Position numbers and translations under genes: made by a program. A DNA stretch of 23,644 nucleotides from an uncultured Clostridia bacterium (GTDB taxonomy: Bacteria; Bacillota; Clostridia; RUG12999). Shown here piece after piece: positions 15,539 through 22,252 of this stretch. Numbering within the stretch: position 1 is the first letter of the stretch; every line of letters starts with the position of its first letter. The stretch spans positions 1 to 23,644 of the forward strand of contig CALLNG010000049.1 of NCBI GenBank assembly GCA_938005345.1, given 5' to 3'. The notes beneath the pieces are model-generated. The model ran no database searches. It was not told the DNA's origin and saw only the letters and a list, made by a program, of their open reading frames with translations.

Positions 15539-15551
15539 CCCGGTATCCGGG
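15539..15551 (-). other. small GC hairpin ahead of the scaffold gene
   Basis: CCCGG-ATA-CCGGG lies in the 41-base gap between the 93-residue gene and the scaffold gene, just upstream of the scaffold RBS. No T-run follows, so it is not a terminator. It could affect mRNA processing or stability; this is weakly supported. Confidence 0.3.
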
Positions 15552-15557
15552 ACGATG

Positions 15558-15839
15558 TTAAATGGCATTGGCCGCCTTAGCGCCTGCTGTCATTTTTTCT
15601 GCTTCCTGCTTACGGTAAAACGCCCGCAGTTTTTGTTCCTCTGCGTCCATCACCGTTTGATAGATGTACCGCGGCACCTTCACTTGTTTTCCACGCTGGA
15701 TGATGGTCGCTTCCCCGTTGATGATGACCGTCAGCTGGTCATCTTTGGGATTGAATGTGTTCAGCGGCAGCATCATATCCACTAATTCATGCGCATAGTC
15801 TACGGTTTTCTTTGATGTTTCTTTCTTTGCTTCTGCCAT
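15558..15839 (-). CDS. small virion-associated protein of unknown function (93 aa)
   Basis: This is a complete 93-residue protein starting at an ATG with a modest GTGAGGG site somewhat upstream. The N-terminus is Lys-rich (MAEAKKETSKKT). The centre is a compact beta-rich segment (QLTVIINGEATIIQRGKQVK, then VPRYIYQTVMDAE), and the C-terminus is a helical Ala/Lys-rich tail. It lies between the portal and scaffold genes in the same direction. Small proteins with a NGE---I-RG--V-VP pattern are common at this position in Firmicute phages, but I cannot name a tested function. A head-assembly role is inferred from context only. Confidence 0.75.
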   Translation of the reverse strand: MAEAKKETSKKTVDYAHELVDMMLPLNTFNPKDDQLTVIINGEATIIQRGKQVKVPRYIYQTVMDAEEQKLRAFYRKQEAEKMTAGAKAANAI

Positions 15840-15871
15840 ATGTTGTTTCCCTCACTTTCTATTCTGCTAGC

Positions 15872-15970
15872 TCAAAGAAGGGATTCCCTCCAGCTTACGC
15901 TGTCTCTTGTCCCCACTTTGGGTGAAATGATACGTTGTTTCTTTCCGGTTTTAAGGAGGACGCGGCCCAT
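15872..15970 (-). CDS. possible 32-codon micro-gene between portal and small virion gene
   Basis: The 142-base gap between the portal stop and the next start contains an ORF from the ATG at 15970 to a TGA at 15872. It encodes a basic 32-residue peptide (MGRVLLKTGKKQRIISPKVG, ending SWRESLL). The RBS is weak. Gaps this long are rare in this operon, and the peptide is not low-complexity, so a real gene is possible but unproven. Confidence 0.35.
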   Translation of the reverse strand: MGRVLLKTGKKQRIISPKVGTRDSVSWRESLL

Positions 15971-15981
15971 TATGTCTCATG

Positions 15982-17898
15982 TCACATCCCTCCCGCTGTT
16001 TGAAATGCCTGCTCAATCTGCGCCAGTTTTTCCCCGCTTGCCTGCGCCTGTTGTGCCGCCTGCTGGTATGCTGCTTGCAGCTGCTTTCCTTGTTGGTTCA
16101 TCTGCTGATTTTGTACGGTGAGCTGCTGGTTTTGCTGTCCCAGCTGCTGAAGTTGTGCCTGTGCCTGCTGTAACTGTTGTTGCAGCCCTGCCATTTGCTG
16201 CTGCATACCGCCCATCTCTCGGAGTTTCGCCGCAATCTCATCCGACCCATCAAATTGCATGAACTCCAGCGCCAAACACGCCATGTCAATGTTTTGCGGA
16301 TTAAAAAAGCCAGCCGCCCATATCTCCATGATCGTCTGGTTCTGCTGTGCTTTGTTGAACGGATTTGCTTTTTGCACCGTCAGCGAAATGTCGAACTCCG
16401 GCCGACGCAGCAGGGTATTTTCAGTTTCCTCTTGTACCAAGGCCAATTCCGCCATCACAGCGTCCTCTTCCATCGTACTTTGCTCCGCCTGTGGCACCAC
16501 TTGCACTTGTTCCATCTGTTGCTGCATTTGCTCTGCTGCCTGCGGCTGCTGTAAAATACTTTCTACTGGCTGCGGCTTGATTTCCGCGTTGGAGAAGGAC
16601 ACAAACTGCGTCTGCCCATCTTCCCCCGTAATACGGAATCGCCGCTCCACATCATAGAATTGCCGTATCAGTTCAATACACAAATATACAATATCTTTAT
16701 ACGCTTCATAAGACGTATTCACCATGTCGCGTGTCAGCTTGTCTCCCGCCTGCTGCAACACGTTGATTGCACTTGCCGCCGTCACACCATTACTCGTTCC
16801 GCCTTGCTGGAAATCCCGGTTGCCTGCAACCTCTTTGAGTTCATTGATTTTGTTGGTTCGATGTTCCACAATATAGGCTGGCATGGCATTGTCCGGTATC
16901 TCCCGTAAATTGTATTCGTCCAAATTCCCTTCTACATGAATCAGCGGATTGTTGACGTCTAAAAATTCATCCTCATTCACGCCGCCGTTGTCCTTGATAA
17001 ACCACCGTTTTTTTCCTGTGACTATAGCATTTTCTGATATGATAGAATCAATTTTGTCAATGTAGGCCTGCGGACTTTTTACAATGTCCACAATCCCAAA
17101 CCCTGCCGGACTATCCTCATTGGGGTACATCACGTCGAATACAAACGGATATTTTCCGTGGTCGTAGATTCCTTCCGGATTTGTCTTGCGGCTGTCCTGC
17201 AAAATGTTACCGCCTGAATATTTCAGCAGATGTACGCCGCCGTCCTCTTTGTAGTAGCAGTCCACAATCCGGATTTTTTCCTGTTTTTGCTCCTGCGGCA
17301 TTTCCTGATACGTCATCAGCTGCATGCCCGTCAAATCTTCGCTGCCCTCCAGCTTTTCCTTCCCATATTCCGCCGCAAAAGCGTCCTTGTCCATCCAGTA
17401 GGTGTAAAACAAATATTTGCTGTCCTGTATGTCGTCTATGCCGGGCTCCCATACTAGATTGAGTAAATTTGTTTTCTTGATTTCAATATCGCCCAGCCCG
17501 CCCATCAGCTTGGGATTCCAAAACACACCGTATACACCTGTCCCTGCTTTTAGCTTCTGCCACCAGCAGTCCGCATACACCTTTTTGAACCCGATTAAGT
17601 CCAGAACACATGGCAAGATTGCCGTCAAGTTCTGCGCCGCTTGCTGGTCCTGCGCCTCCCGCGGCAATATGTTCACCTCCGGGTAGTTGTCCATCGCGTC
17701 CGCGTGCTTCACATTGATGGCGGAAAAAATATACCCGCTCGTCGCGTCCGGCTGCCCCTTTTCTTTTTGGCTGCTGTTGTTTTGCTGCTGCTGACGGAAC
17801 CACTTGTGATTTTCTATGATGGTGTTGTCAAACTCCCGTTTCTGCCTCGCATACTGCTCGTATGCCGCCTTGATTTTGCTTAGTCTGGTATTGTCCAA
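15982..17898 (-). CDS. portal protein, P22-like
   Basis: The portal forms the dodecameric DNA gate at the capsid vertex. The N-terminal 450 residues match the P22-type portal pattern: a helical start (TRLSKIKAAYEQYARQKREF), NVKHADAMDNYPEVNILPRE near 65-85, PFVFDVMYPNEDSPAGFGIV near 270, and NRDFQQGG then ASAINVLQQAGDKLTR near 380-400. The C-terminal 200 residues are extremely Gln-rich and helical, fitting the long barrel of P22-type portals. The start is ambiguous. A GTG at 17907 almost touches AAAAGGGGA, whereas the TTG at 17898 has GGAG eight bases upstream, so I used the TTG. An intrinsic terminator ends about 25 bases upstream, so the gene depends on read-through. Confidence 0.9.
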   Translation of the reverse strand: MDNTRLSKIKAAYEQYARQKREFDNTIIENHKWFRQQQQNNSSQKEKGQPDATSGYIFSAINVKHADAMDNYPEVNILPREAQDQQAAQNLTAILPCVLDLIGFKKVYADCWWQKLKAGTGVYGVFWNPKLMGGLGDIEIKKTNLLNLVWEPGIDDIQDSKYLFYTYWMDKDAFAAEYGKEKLEGSEDLTGMQLMTYQEMPQEQKQEKIRIVDCYYKEDGGVHLLKYSGGNILQDSRKTNPEGIYDHGKYPFVFDVMYPNEDSPAGFGIVDIVKSPQAYIDKIDSIISENAIVTGKKRWFIKDNGGVNEDEFLDVNNPLIHVEGNLDEYNLREIPDNAMPAYIVEHRTNKINELKEVAGNRDFQQGGTSNGVTAASAINVLQQAGDKLTRDMVNTSYEAYKDIVYLCIELIRQFYDVERRFRITGEDGQTQFVSFSNAEIKPQPVESILQQPQAAEQMQQQMEQVQVVPQAEQSTMEEDAVMAELALVQEETENTLLRRPEFDISLTVQKANPFNKAQQNQTIMEIWAAGFFNPQNIDMACLALEFMQFDGSDEIAAKLREMGGMQQQMAGLQQQLQQAQAQLQQLGQQNQQLTVQNQQMNQQGKQLQAAYQQAAQQAQASGEKLAQIEQAFQTAGGM

Positions 17899-17922
17899 TC
17901 CTCTCACTCCCCTTTTTAGGCA

Positions 17923-17955
17923 TGAAAAAAGCGCTTACCAATTCGGTAAACGCTT
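17923..17955 (-). terminator. intrinsic terminator at the left edge of the antisense cassette
   Basis: On the minus strand, an 11-bp stem (AAGCGTTTACC / GGTAAGCGCTT, one G-U pair) with loop GAATT is followed by six T. It lies just before the portal gene. It would end the RNA started at the consensus promoter 18231-18203 after about 270 bases, and would also reduce transcription into the portal. Confidence 0.85.
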
Positions 17956-17982
17956 GCTTTATTCTGTTGTATGTGGTATAAT
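17954..17982 (+). promoter_or_regulatory. plus-strand promoter of the mini-gene
   Basis: TTGCTT (17954-17959), 17 bases, then a perfect TATAAT (17977-17982) preceded by the extended -10 element TGG. Transcription would start near 17989, giving a leader of about 60 bases before the ATG at 18051. It is the only promoter-gene pair reading rightward in the window. Confidence 0.72.
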
Positions 17983-18050
17983 GGGTACCAGGCAGACATA
18001 GGTAAAATGAGGACGGTTGCTTCATCCCTCTTTAGAAAGGGGGTGAGCGT

Positions 18051-18113
18051 ATGGAATACATAATTGCTTTTACTTTGTTAGTAGCAATCATTGTTGTTGC
18101 CATAAAGAAATAA
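18051..18113 (+). CDS. 20-residue membrane peptide, candidate type I toxin
   Basis: On the strand opposite to all other genes, AAAGGGGGTGA (18036-18046) precedes an ATG by four bases; it differs from the ideal AAAGGAGGTGA by one base. The 20-codon ORF encodes a peptide beginning MEYIIAF, with a hydrophobic core rich in Ile, Val, Leu and Ala, and ending in Lys-Lys: a single membrane segment. Its 3' end lies in one arm of a 13-bp inverted repeat. Size, hydrophobicity, basic tail, strong RBS and the opposing antisense promoter match type I toxins and holin-like small peptides of Firmicutes. No homology can be claimed from 20 residues. It could also be a small moron peptide without toxicity. Confidence 0.68.
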   Translation: MEYIIAFTLLVAIIVVAIKK

Positions 18114-18148
18114 CCGCCCTCCCTGTCAAAAGATAGCGGTTATTTCTT
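18105..18148 (+). repeat. 13-bp inverted repeat overlapping the mini-gene stop
   Basis: AAGAAATAACCGC (18105-18117) and GCGGTTATTTCTT (18136-18148) are perfect complements around an 18-base loop. The left arm includes the last codons and stop of the 20-residue ORF. The U-rich 3' arm makes it a possible weak terminator on either strand, and a likely pairing structure shared by the toxin mRNA and the antisense RNA. Confidence 0.75.
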
Positions 18149-18202
18149 AATAACTAATCTTTTAGCAGCCGTCTTTGTAACGGATACCTATTGTCTGCCT
18201 TT

Positions 18203-18231
18203 ATTATATACCCTTTTGCCTATTTTGTCAA
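18203..18231 (-). promoter_or_regulatory. perfect consensus sigma-A promoter, minus strand
   Basis: TTGACA (18231-18226), exactly 17 bases, TATAAT (18208-18203). Both hexamers are perfect. It begins six bases after the stop of the upstream tail gene and points across the mini-gene toward the portal. A perfect housekeeping promoter inside a late operon is unexpected. It fits constitutive synthesis of an antisense RNA, or a secondary portal-operon promoter. Confidence 0.85.
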
Positions 18232-18236
18232 CCATT

Positions 18237-19178
18237 TTATGCCCCAGCACGTTCCAGCGCCGCCACTCGATTTTCCAGTGCATTTATTTGCTGCTGTAAA
18301 TCCGCATCTGCTTGTGTCAATTCCTCTGTTTTTTGTTTGACATATACACCGTCTACCACGACACTTCCTGCACCGCCATCATTAAAAAATATGATGTTAC
18401 CATTATTAGCGCCTTTTGTATAAAATGTCGTTGTATTTTCACTTTTTTCCATGACAAAACTTCCGTCAGAGTATGCCACCCCATTAAAGGTTATAGGATT
18501 TGACCCATTTCCTGCTCCTAAAATTAAAATGGAATTTCCCTGCGTATCCACAGTCATTCCGATTTTTTGAAGCCGGCTCCCATTAGCGTCCTGCATGATA
18601 CCAATTCCCGCATGGTCTACCACCGCAAACACCTTGTCTTTTGTTATATCCGCAACATCTGTCACACTTGCCCCCACGATTTTGCTGGCATAAATGGAAC
18701 TGCCGTTTATGACGCTGCTTTCTATCGTTCCCATCACATAGGCGTTCCCGTTGCTGTCCAGGCCAATGCGCGTCTGCTGCCCCATCGGGTCATTGATGTA
18801 AAACACAAACGTGCCGTCCGGCAGATACCCAATCCCTGCCCTGTCCGTGCCGCCCTCCGTGAAATGGATGTAGGACCCGGTAATGTCAATTCGCTGGCTG
18901 TTTGACTTGTTTGAAATACTCACCTTGCCGGAATCTATCGTGCCAGCATATAGCTTGTCCGCTGTCAGGCTGCCGATTTGCGCGTCCAAAATCTTGGCCT
19001 GCCCCACGTCAATGTTTTGCGCCTTCACGCTTGCAGCTTCAATGACATTGCCGGAATCCAGGTTGCATAAAATATACCGCAGCTGGTCAATGGTCTCGTT
19101 CAACACACTTCGCACCTCGGACAGGTTCGCGTCCGTGTTATACTTTTCCATAGGATACCCTACTGTTAGTAGTGGCAT
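18237..19178 (-). CDS. tail appendage / minor structural protein with C-terminal coiled coil (313 aa)
   Basis: The ORF extends to a GTG at 19184, but the ATG at 19178 has GGGGGAG at proper spacing and is preferred. Residues about 45-90 contain VKAQNIDVGQAKILDAQIGS then LTADKLYAGTIDSGKVSISN, a pattern found near the C-terminus of many Firmicute phage minor tail proteins. The middle is beta-rich with several G-G--D turns (IDITGSYIHF, DGTFVFYIND, NAYVMGTIESSVING), suggesting a beta-helix-like stalk. The last 40 residues form a trimerising coiled coil (LTQADADLQQQINALENRVA). It follows the nozzle-like gene with no gap. It is probably a host-contacting appendage; the specific role is inferred. Confidence 0.65.
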   Translation of the reverse strand: MPLLTVGYPMEKYNTDANLSEVRSVLNETIDQLRYILCNLDSGNVIEAASVKAQNIDVGQAKILDAQIGSLTADKLYAGTIDSGKVSISNKSNSQRIDITGSYIHFTEGGTDRAGIGYLPDGTFVFYINDPMGQQTRIGLDSNGNAYVMGTIESSVINGSSIYASKIVGASVTDVADITKDKVFAVVDHAGIGIMQDANGSRLQKIGMTVDTQGNSILILGAGNGSNPITFNGVAYSDGSFVMEKSENTTTFYTKGANNGNIIFFNDGGAGSVVVDGVYVKQKTEELTQADADLQQQINALENRVAALERAGA

Positions 19179-19190
19179 ATGCACTCCCCC

Positions 19191-20852
19191 TTAGTATTCG
19201 TTTTGATTGGTTCCGCCGGCATATAGCTTCCGTTCCACCGCTTCCACCACAACGCTGCCATGGCCCACCAGCTTGTATTGGTATTCGTCCGCTGAAGCAA
19301 ACCGAATTGGCACGCGCACCACCGTGTGCCCGTTTGCGTTTGGCGTAATGGTCCCGTACCGCTCCCACGGCTTGCCGTCATATCTTGCGAAAATTTCCAC
19401 TTCGCTTCCCGCTTCCAGCACCATCCGAAAGTATAGGTCGTTCACCCCGCGCTTTGTCATGGTCCCGTCGTGGAAACGGATGGACTCCGCCATCCACGCC
19501 ACGTCTTCCGTTCCGCTGTCCAGCCGGACGATTTTGTTCGTTGTTGCCAAATATAAACCATCATTGTACCGGACGAACCACCCGGCTTTTAGGTCATCCT
19601 CCTTGTGCCAAATGTTGTATTTCGTGTCCAATACCAAAAACTCTGTGACATCTCCCGCCGTTGCGCTGACATAGTATTTGCTGCCATCCGTGCCCGCTGC
19701 CGCGCTGGAATACCTCTGATGGACCTTTTGCGACACCAACACCGGCGCATGACCGGAAAAGGCATAAAACCCGTCATAGGATAAAAACAGAAGGTTGCCG
19801 CCCACCTCCTGAATGCTGTCCCCATCAATGCAGCCTTTGGCAATCTGTTTGGATACCTGGTAATTGCTCGGCTTGTCCCCGTACACCATGTGGATATAGT
19901 TGTCTTTGAACGCCACAACGGACTGGTTGTATGTCACAATTCCGGTAAACCGCCCGTCCGTGCCAACCTGTGCATACCAGCTGTCCGTGGATAACCCTTC
20001 AAATACATTCCAGTTCTTAAAATCGGCAAGCTTGCTGGCATAAATCATTTCGCCCGCTTCGTCCACCCCGAACACACGGTTGTTGCACACACAGGCCCTG
20101 GTAATATCCGGCATAGCCTTGCGAATGCTGCCCGTCGTAGACCCCGACTTGACAGGCAGTTTCACACCCAGCCGGGACACGCATTTGATTTGCAGGCTGT
20201 TGCCGTCCACCGCCTCCACCACACAGGACATGATTTTGCTATCGCTAACGTCGTCATATTTGCTGTCCACCGCCAAAGTGTTGTTGGCCTCGATTCCACA
20301 TTCGATGGTCAAACTGTCTCCGACTTTGAATTCCTCCCACCCGCCGGATTTGATCACTTTGTTGACCAGCGTACTATCATTGTTACTGCCGGAAGTGGAA
20401 AAGGACAGGCTTGCATTGTTGTATCCGCTTTCAATGTGTTTTAGCGTGTGCTCCTCCTGCGCCGTATAACAGTAATACAGCTTGTCTGGAAAAATAAGGA
20501 TGTACCCATTGAAATCAATCAGACATTTTTTGGTGTCCGCGTCAATGCTCACACCGGAATCCTTGGAAACCTTCGTCCCCTTGTAATAGAAATCCGTCCC
20601 CGCCACGCCCGTAAAGGACGTAATGGTTTCCCCCGGAACCAGCTGCGGCGCAATGAAATAGCGGATGTCGCTTTGTGTCCCTATTTCCTGCCGTGGTCCC
20701 CGCGGCCCCAAATAGGGATAGTGGTCGCTGGAAAGATTCTGCATGTCAATCAGCTCCTGCTCTGCTGCAGCAGGCGCCCGATTCAGACCATCAAATCCTT
20801 CTTTGAACACTCTGGTGTTGCTGTCCGATTTGTTCGATACCGATTGATACAC
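19191..20852 (-). CDS. tail nozzle / stabilisation-type beta-propeller protein (553 aa)
   Basis: The start is a GTG with AGGAGG eight bases upstream, two bases after the small-terminase stop. The N-terminus (RVFKEGFDGLNRAPAAAEQE, then DMQNLSSDHYPYLGPRGPR) and the repeated beta blades that follow resemble the propeller-like tail nozzle or hub proteins of short-tailed phages (T7 gp12 / P22 gp10 type). Typical blade motifs include ACVCNNRVFGVDEAGEMIYA, DFKNWNVFEG, GIVTYNQSVVAFKDNYIHMV, LLFLSYDGFYAFSG and AGWFVRYNDGLYLATTNK. The C-terminal 100 residues form another beta domain. The location between the two terminase genes is unusual for a tail protein. The call is by fold-like pattern and genome type. 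Confidence 0.6.
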   Translation of the reverse strand: MYQSVSNKSDSNTRVFKEGFDGLNRAPAAAEQELIDMQNLSSDHYPYLGPRGPRQEIGTQSDIRYFIAPQLVPGETITSFTGVAGTDFYYKGTKVSKDSGVSIDADTKKCLIDFNGYILIFPDKLYYCYTAQEEHTLKHIESGYNNASLSFSTSGSNNDSTLVNKVIKSGGWEEFKVGDSLTIECGIEANNTLAVDSKYDDVSDSKIMSCVVEAVDGNSLQIKCVSRLGVKLPVKSGSTTGSIRKAMPDITRACVCNNRVFGVDEAGEMIYASKLADFKNWNVFEGLSTDSWYAQVGTDGRFTGIVTYNQSVVAFKDNYIHMVYGDKPSNYQVSKQIAKGCIDGDSIQEVGGNLLFLSYDGFYAFSGHAPVLVSQKVHQRYSSAAAGTDGSKYYVSATAGDVTEFLVLDTKYNIWHKEDDLKAGWFVRYNDGLYLATTNKIVRLDSGTEDVAWMAESIRFHDGTMTKRGVNDLYFRMVLEAGSEVEIFARYDGKPWERYGTITPNANGHTVVRVPIRFASADEYQYKLVGHGSVVVEAVERKLYAGGTNQNEY

Positions 20853-20855
20853 ACC

Positions 20856-21227
20856 CTATCCCTCCTTGATTTCTGGCAGCATGAGAACGCCGGTAAGTTC
20901 CTCTGTCTGCAAAATTTCCCGCCGATCTATAAACGCCCCTTGTACCTTGGCCCGCAGCTCGCTTGCCTTGATTCTGTCTTTTATGTCAAATTCCTCATTT
21001 CGCATCACGCTGGTCCAAAACTCGTTGATTTCTTCCATGTCCGCAATTTTTCTGCTTTGGATTTGCTCATTCTTCTGATTGATATACTCCTGAATCTCCG
21101 GTTTGTGTAACAGACGCGCAGCGTTACCCTTGGCATAATGTTCACTGTACCCCGCCTCCAATGCCGCCCGCACTGTCTGCCCGTATTTTAGATAATTGTC
21201 CGCAAACCGCCGCTGTCTCTCATTCAC
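20856..21227 (-). CDS. terS: terminase small subunit
   Basis: This is the DNA-recognition subunit of the packaging machine. The protein (123 aa) begins NERQRRFADNYLKYGQTVRA, followed by ALEAGYSEHYAKGNAARLL and KPEIQEYI, the signature of the Terminase_2 small-subunit family with its N-terminal helix-turn-helix. The C-terminal half is charged and helical and would mediate oligomerisation. The start is a GTG at 21227 preceded by a GGTGGTGATGA region, a weak RBS, and no ATG fits the frame better. It is the first gene of the late block, separated from the regulator gene by a 262-base gap with a terminator. Its large-subunit partner is almost 8 kb away. Confidence 0.92.
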   Translation of the reverse strand: MNERQRRFADNYLKYGQTVRAALEAGYSEHYAKGNAARLLHKPEIQEYINQKNEQIQSRKIADMEEINEFWTSVMRNEEFDIKDRIKASELRAKVQGAFIDRREILQTEELTGVLMLPEIKEG

Positions 21228-21293
21228 TCATCACCACCACCATTTTTTGTACCCGCCGTCCCACCCGCCGGCTATTATGGAGTCCGGCACTAT

Positions 21294-21326
21294 ATAAAAA
21301 GCGGCCCCATAACAGAGCCGCCTTTT
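21294..21326 (-). terminator. intrinsic terminator ahead of terS
   Basis: Minus strand: a 7-bp GC-rich stem (GCGGCTC / GGGCCGC) with a 7-base loop, A-rich on the 5' side and TTTTT on the 3' side. It lies about 165 bases after the regulator gene and 67 bases before terS. It may close the early transcript or act as a leader terminator that late transcription must pass. Confidence 0.85.
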
Positions 21327-21331
21327 GAATT

Positions 21332-21337
21332 ATTATA
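21332..21337 (-). promoter_or_regulatory. candidate late promoter -10 upstream of terS
   Basis: A perfect TATAAT on the minus strand with no recognisable -35 hexamer at 17 bases, as expected for an activator-dependent promoter. Its start point would be near 21325, immediately before the terminator stem. No experimental or positional proof; offered because the RinA-like activator is encoded just upstream. Confidence 0.4.
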
Positions 21338-21372
21338 TGCCCACTATTAAAATGCTAGGGCTTAATATTCTC

Positions 21373-21400
21373 GCCGCGCTGAAAGGAGAAAGCGCGCGGC
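21373..21400. repeat. GC-rich hairpin in the pre-terS gap
   Basis: GCCGCGC and GCGCGGC form a perfect 7-bp inverted repeat with a 14-base loop and no T-run. The flanks hold a partial direct repeat: minus strand GGACTCCCCCATAAGCCG near 21412 and GGACTCCATAATAGCCG near 21282. Located next to terS, these could be terminase or activator recognition sites; this is inference. Confidence 0.4.
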
Positions 21401-21489
21401 TTATGGGGGAGTCCATTTGACTATCTCCAATTTCCCACAATACCATTTTAACACATTTTTACCCCTCATTTTTTGCATATTTTTTGCAT

Positions 21490-21903
21490 TTAGTTTAAAA
21501 ATCCCATTTCTTTTGCTATATCAGATATTATTTTATTAACCCACCTATAAACGGTCACCTCATGTGCCCCAATCTCCATCCCTGCCCCCGTCGCCGTATG
21601 TGTCCCCTTCCAATACATGAGGTCGATTGCCTTTACCTTTTCCGGCGGAAGCCTCTTTAATACCCGTTCTATCGCTTCTATCGTTGTCTCCGCCTGGCGT
21701 ATGTACCTGCTGTTTTCTAACCGCTCTACTTTCCGGCTTGTAGGGTCTCCCACATCCGTGCCGCGCGGCTGCCCGTCTATCGTATAATCTTTTGATTCAA
21801 TCAGGTCGTTTCTATACTGTTCCAGCTGTTTCTTGTTTTCTGGATAATGCTCTAATTCCCACAATATAAAACCCTTTAACCGTTTCTCTAGCTTCCGCGC
21901 CAC
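21490..21903 (-). CDS. RinA/ArpU-like late transcription regulator
   Basis: The protein is 137 residues with a GTG start eight bases after GAGGGGG. The opening MARKLEKRLKGFILWELEHY, the helical region around residues 50-85, and the C-terminal sigma-like helix-turn-helix (PPEKVKAIDLMYWKG, then GAHEVTVYRWVNKIISDIAK at about 110-130) fit the RinA/ArpU group of phage late-gene activators. In Gram-positive phages such regulators are encoded just before the terminase genes and switch on the packaging and morphogenesis operon, exactly the position seen here. Its likely target is the 262-base gap ahead of terS. The family call is good; DNA target and mechanism are inferred. Confidence 0.82.
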   Translation of the reverse strand: MARKLEKRLKGFILWELEHYPENKKQLEQYRNDLIESKDYTIDGQPRGTDVGDPTSRKVERLENSRYIRQAETTIEAIERVLKRLPPEKVKAIDLMYWKGTHTATGAGMEIGAHEVTVYRWVNKIISDIAKEMGFLN

Positions 21904-21925
21904 CTACAAGCCCCCTCTTTTCATC

Positions 21926-22072
21926 TCATCTGCGGCAGTTCATACAATACTGGTATGCGTCTACCTGTCCCTCCAAAAACTTAATTTTCGCATGCAGTTC
22001 TTCATTTTCCTGTTCCTTCTCTTTCAACTGCACTTCTAATTTGGCGATTATTGCTTCCTGTTCTTCATACAT
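21926..22072 (-). CDS. small coiled-coil protein (48 aa)
   Basis: The ATG at 22072 follows GGAGGGG at good spacing. The product is a short leucine-zipper-like helix (IIAKLEVQLKEKEQENEELH, then AKIKFLEGQVDAYQY) ending in CMNCRR, a Cys-x-x-Cys tail. Heptad spacing of Leu/Ile/Val is clear. It lies between the 44-residue ORF and the regulator gene in the same direction. Function unknown; small zipper proteins of this type are common beside phage regulators. Confidence 0.75.
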   Translation of the reverse strand: MYEEQEAIIAKLEVQLKEKEQENEELHAKIKFLEGQVDAYQYCMNCRR

Positions 22073-22084
22073 TGCTTTCCCCTC

Positions 22085-22219
22085 CTATCTATTAGCTTCA
22101 AAAAAAGCTCTCGTAAATCCCGGCGGTGTTATTGCCCTAAAATCTGCATCCGTATTTGGCCTAGCCCACTGCAGCTTATGTTCCAGGCAAACTCTGGCCG
22201 CCTTAGCCTTACTGGACAT
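22085..22219 (-). CDS. small ORF of unknown function (44 aa)
   Basis: The ATG at 22219 is directly preceded by an in-frame stop, so the ORF cannot extend upstream. The RBS is weak. The 44-residue product (starting MSSKAKAARVCLEHKLQW, ending FTRAFFEANR) has ordinary composition and fills the gap between the zinc-ribbon gene and the coiled-coil gene, whose RBS overlaps its end. A 62-codon ORF in another frame of the same stretch has a less protein-like sequence and was not preferred. I do not recognise it. Confidence 0.45.
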   Translation of the reverse strand: MSSKAKAARVCLEHKLQWARPNTDADFRAITPPGFTRAFFEANR

Positions 22220-22252
22220 TTATCCGAACATGTAAAGTCGGCACCACGCTTC

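Larger units (their letters stand above)
17925..18196 (-). ncRNA. candidate antisense RNA to the 20-residue peptide gene
   Basis: Transcription from the promoter at 18231-18203 should start near 18196 and end at the hairpin near 18105 or at the terminator at about 17925. Either product would be complementary to the 3' part, or all, of the peptide mRNA. No convincing ORF is encoded; a 23-codon ORF with a GGGAGGG upstream exists but lies entirely antisense to the peptide gene. The RNA is inferred from promoter and terminator positions only. Confidence 0.55.

Noticed and set aside
16010..16560. Apparent low-complexity repeat in the portal gene
   Set aside because: The CTG/CAG-rich stretch is explained by the Gln-rich helical barrel of the portal; it is not a tandem DNA repeat.
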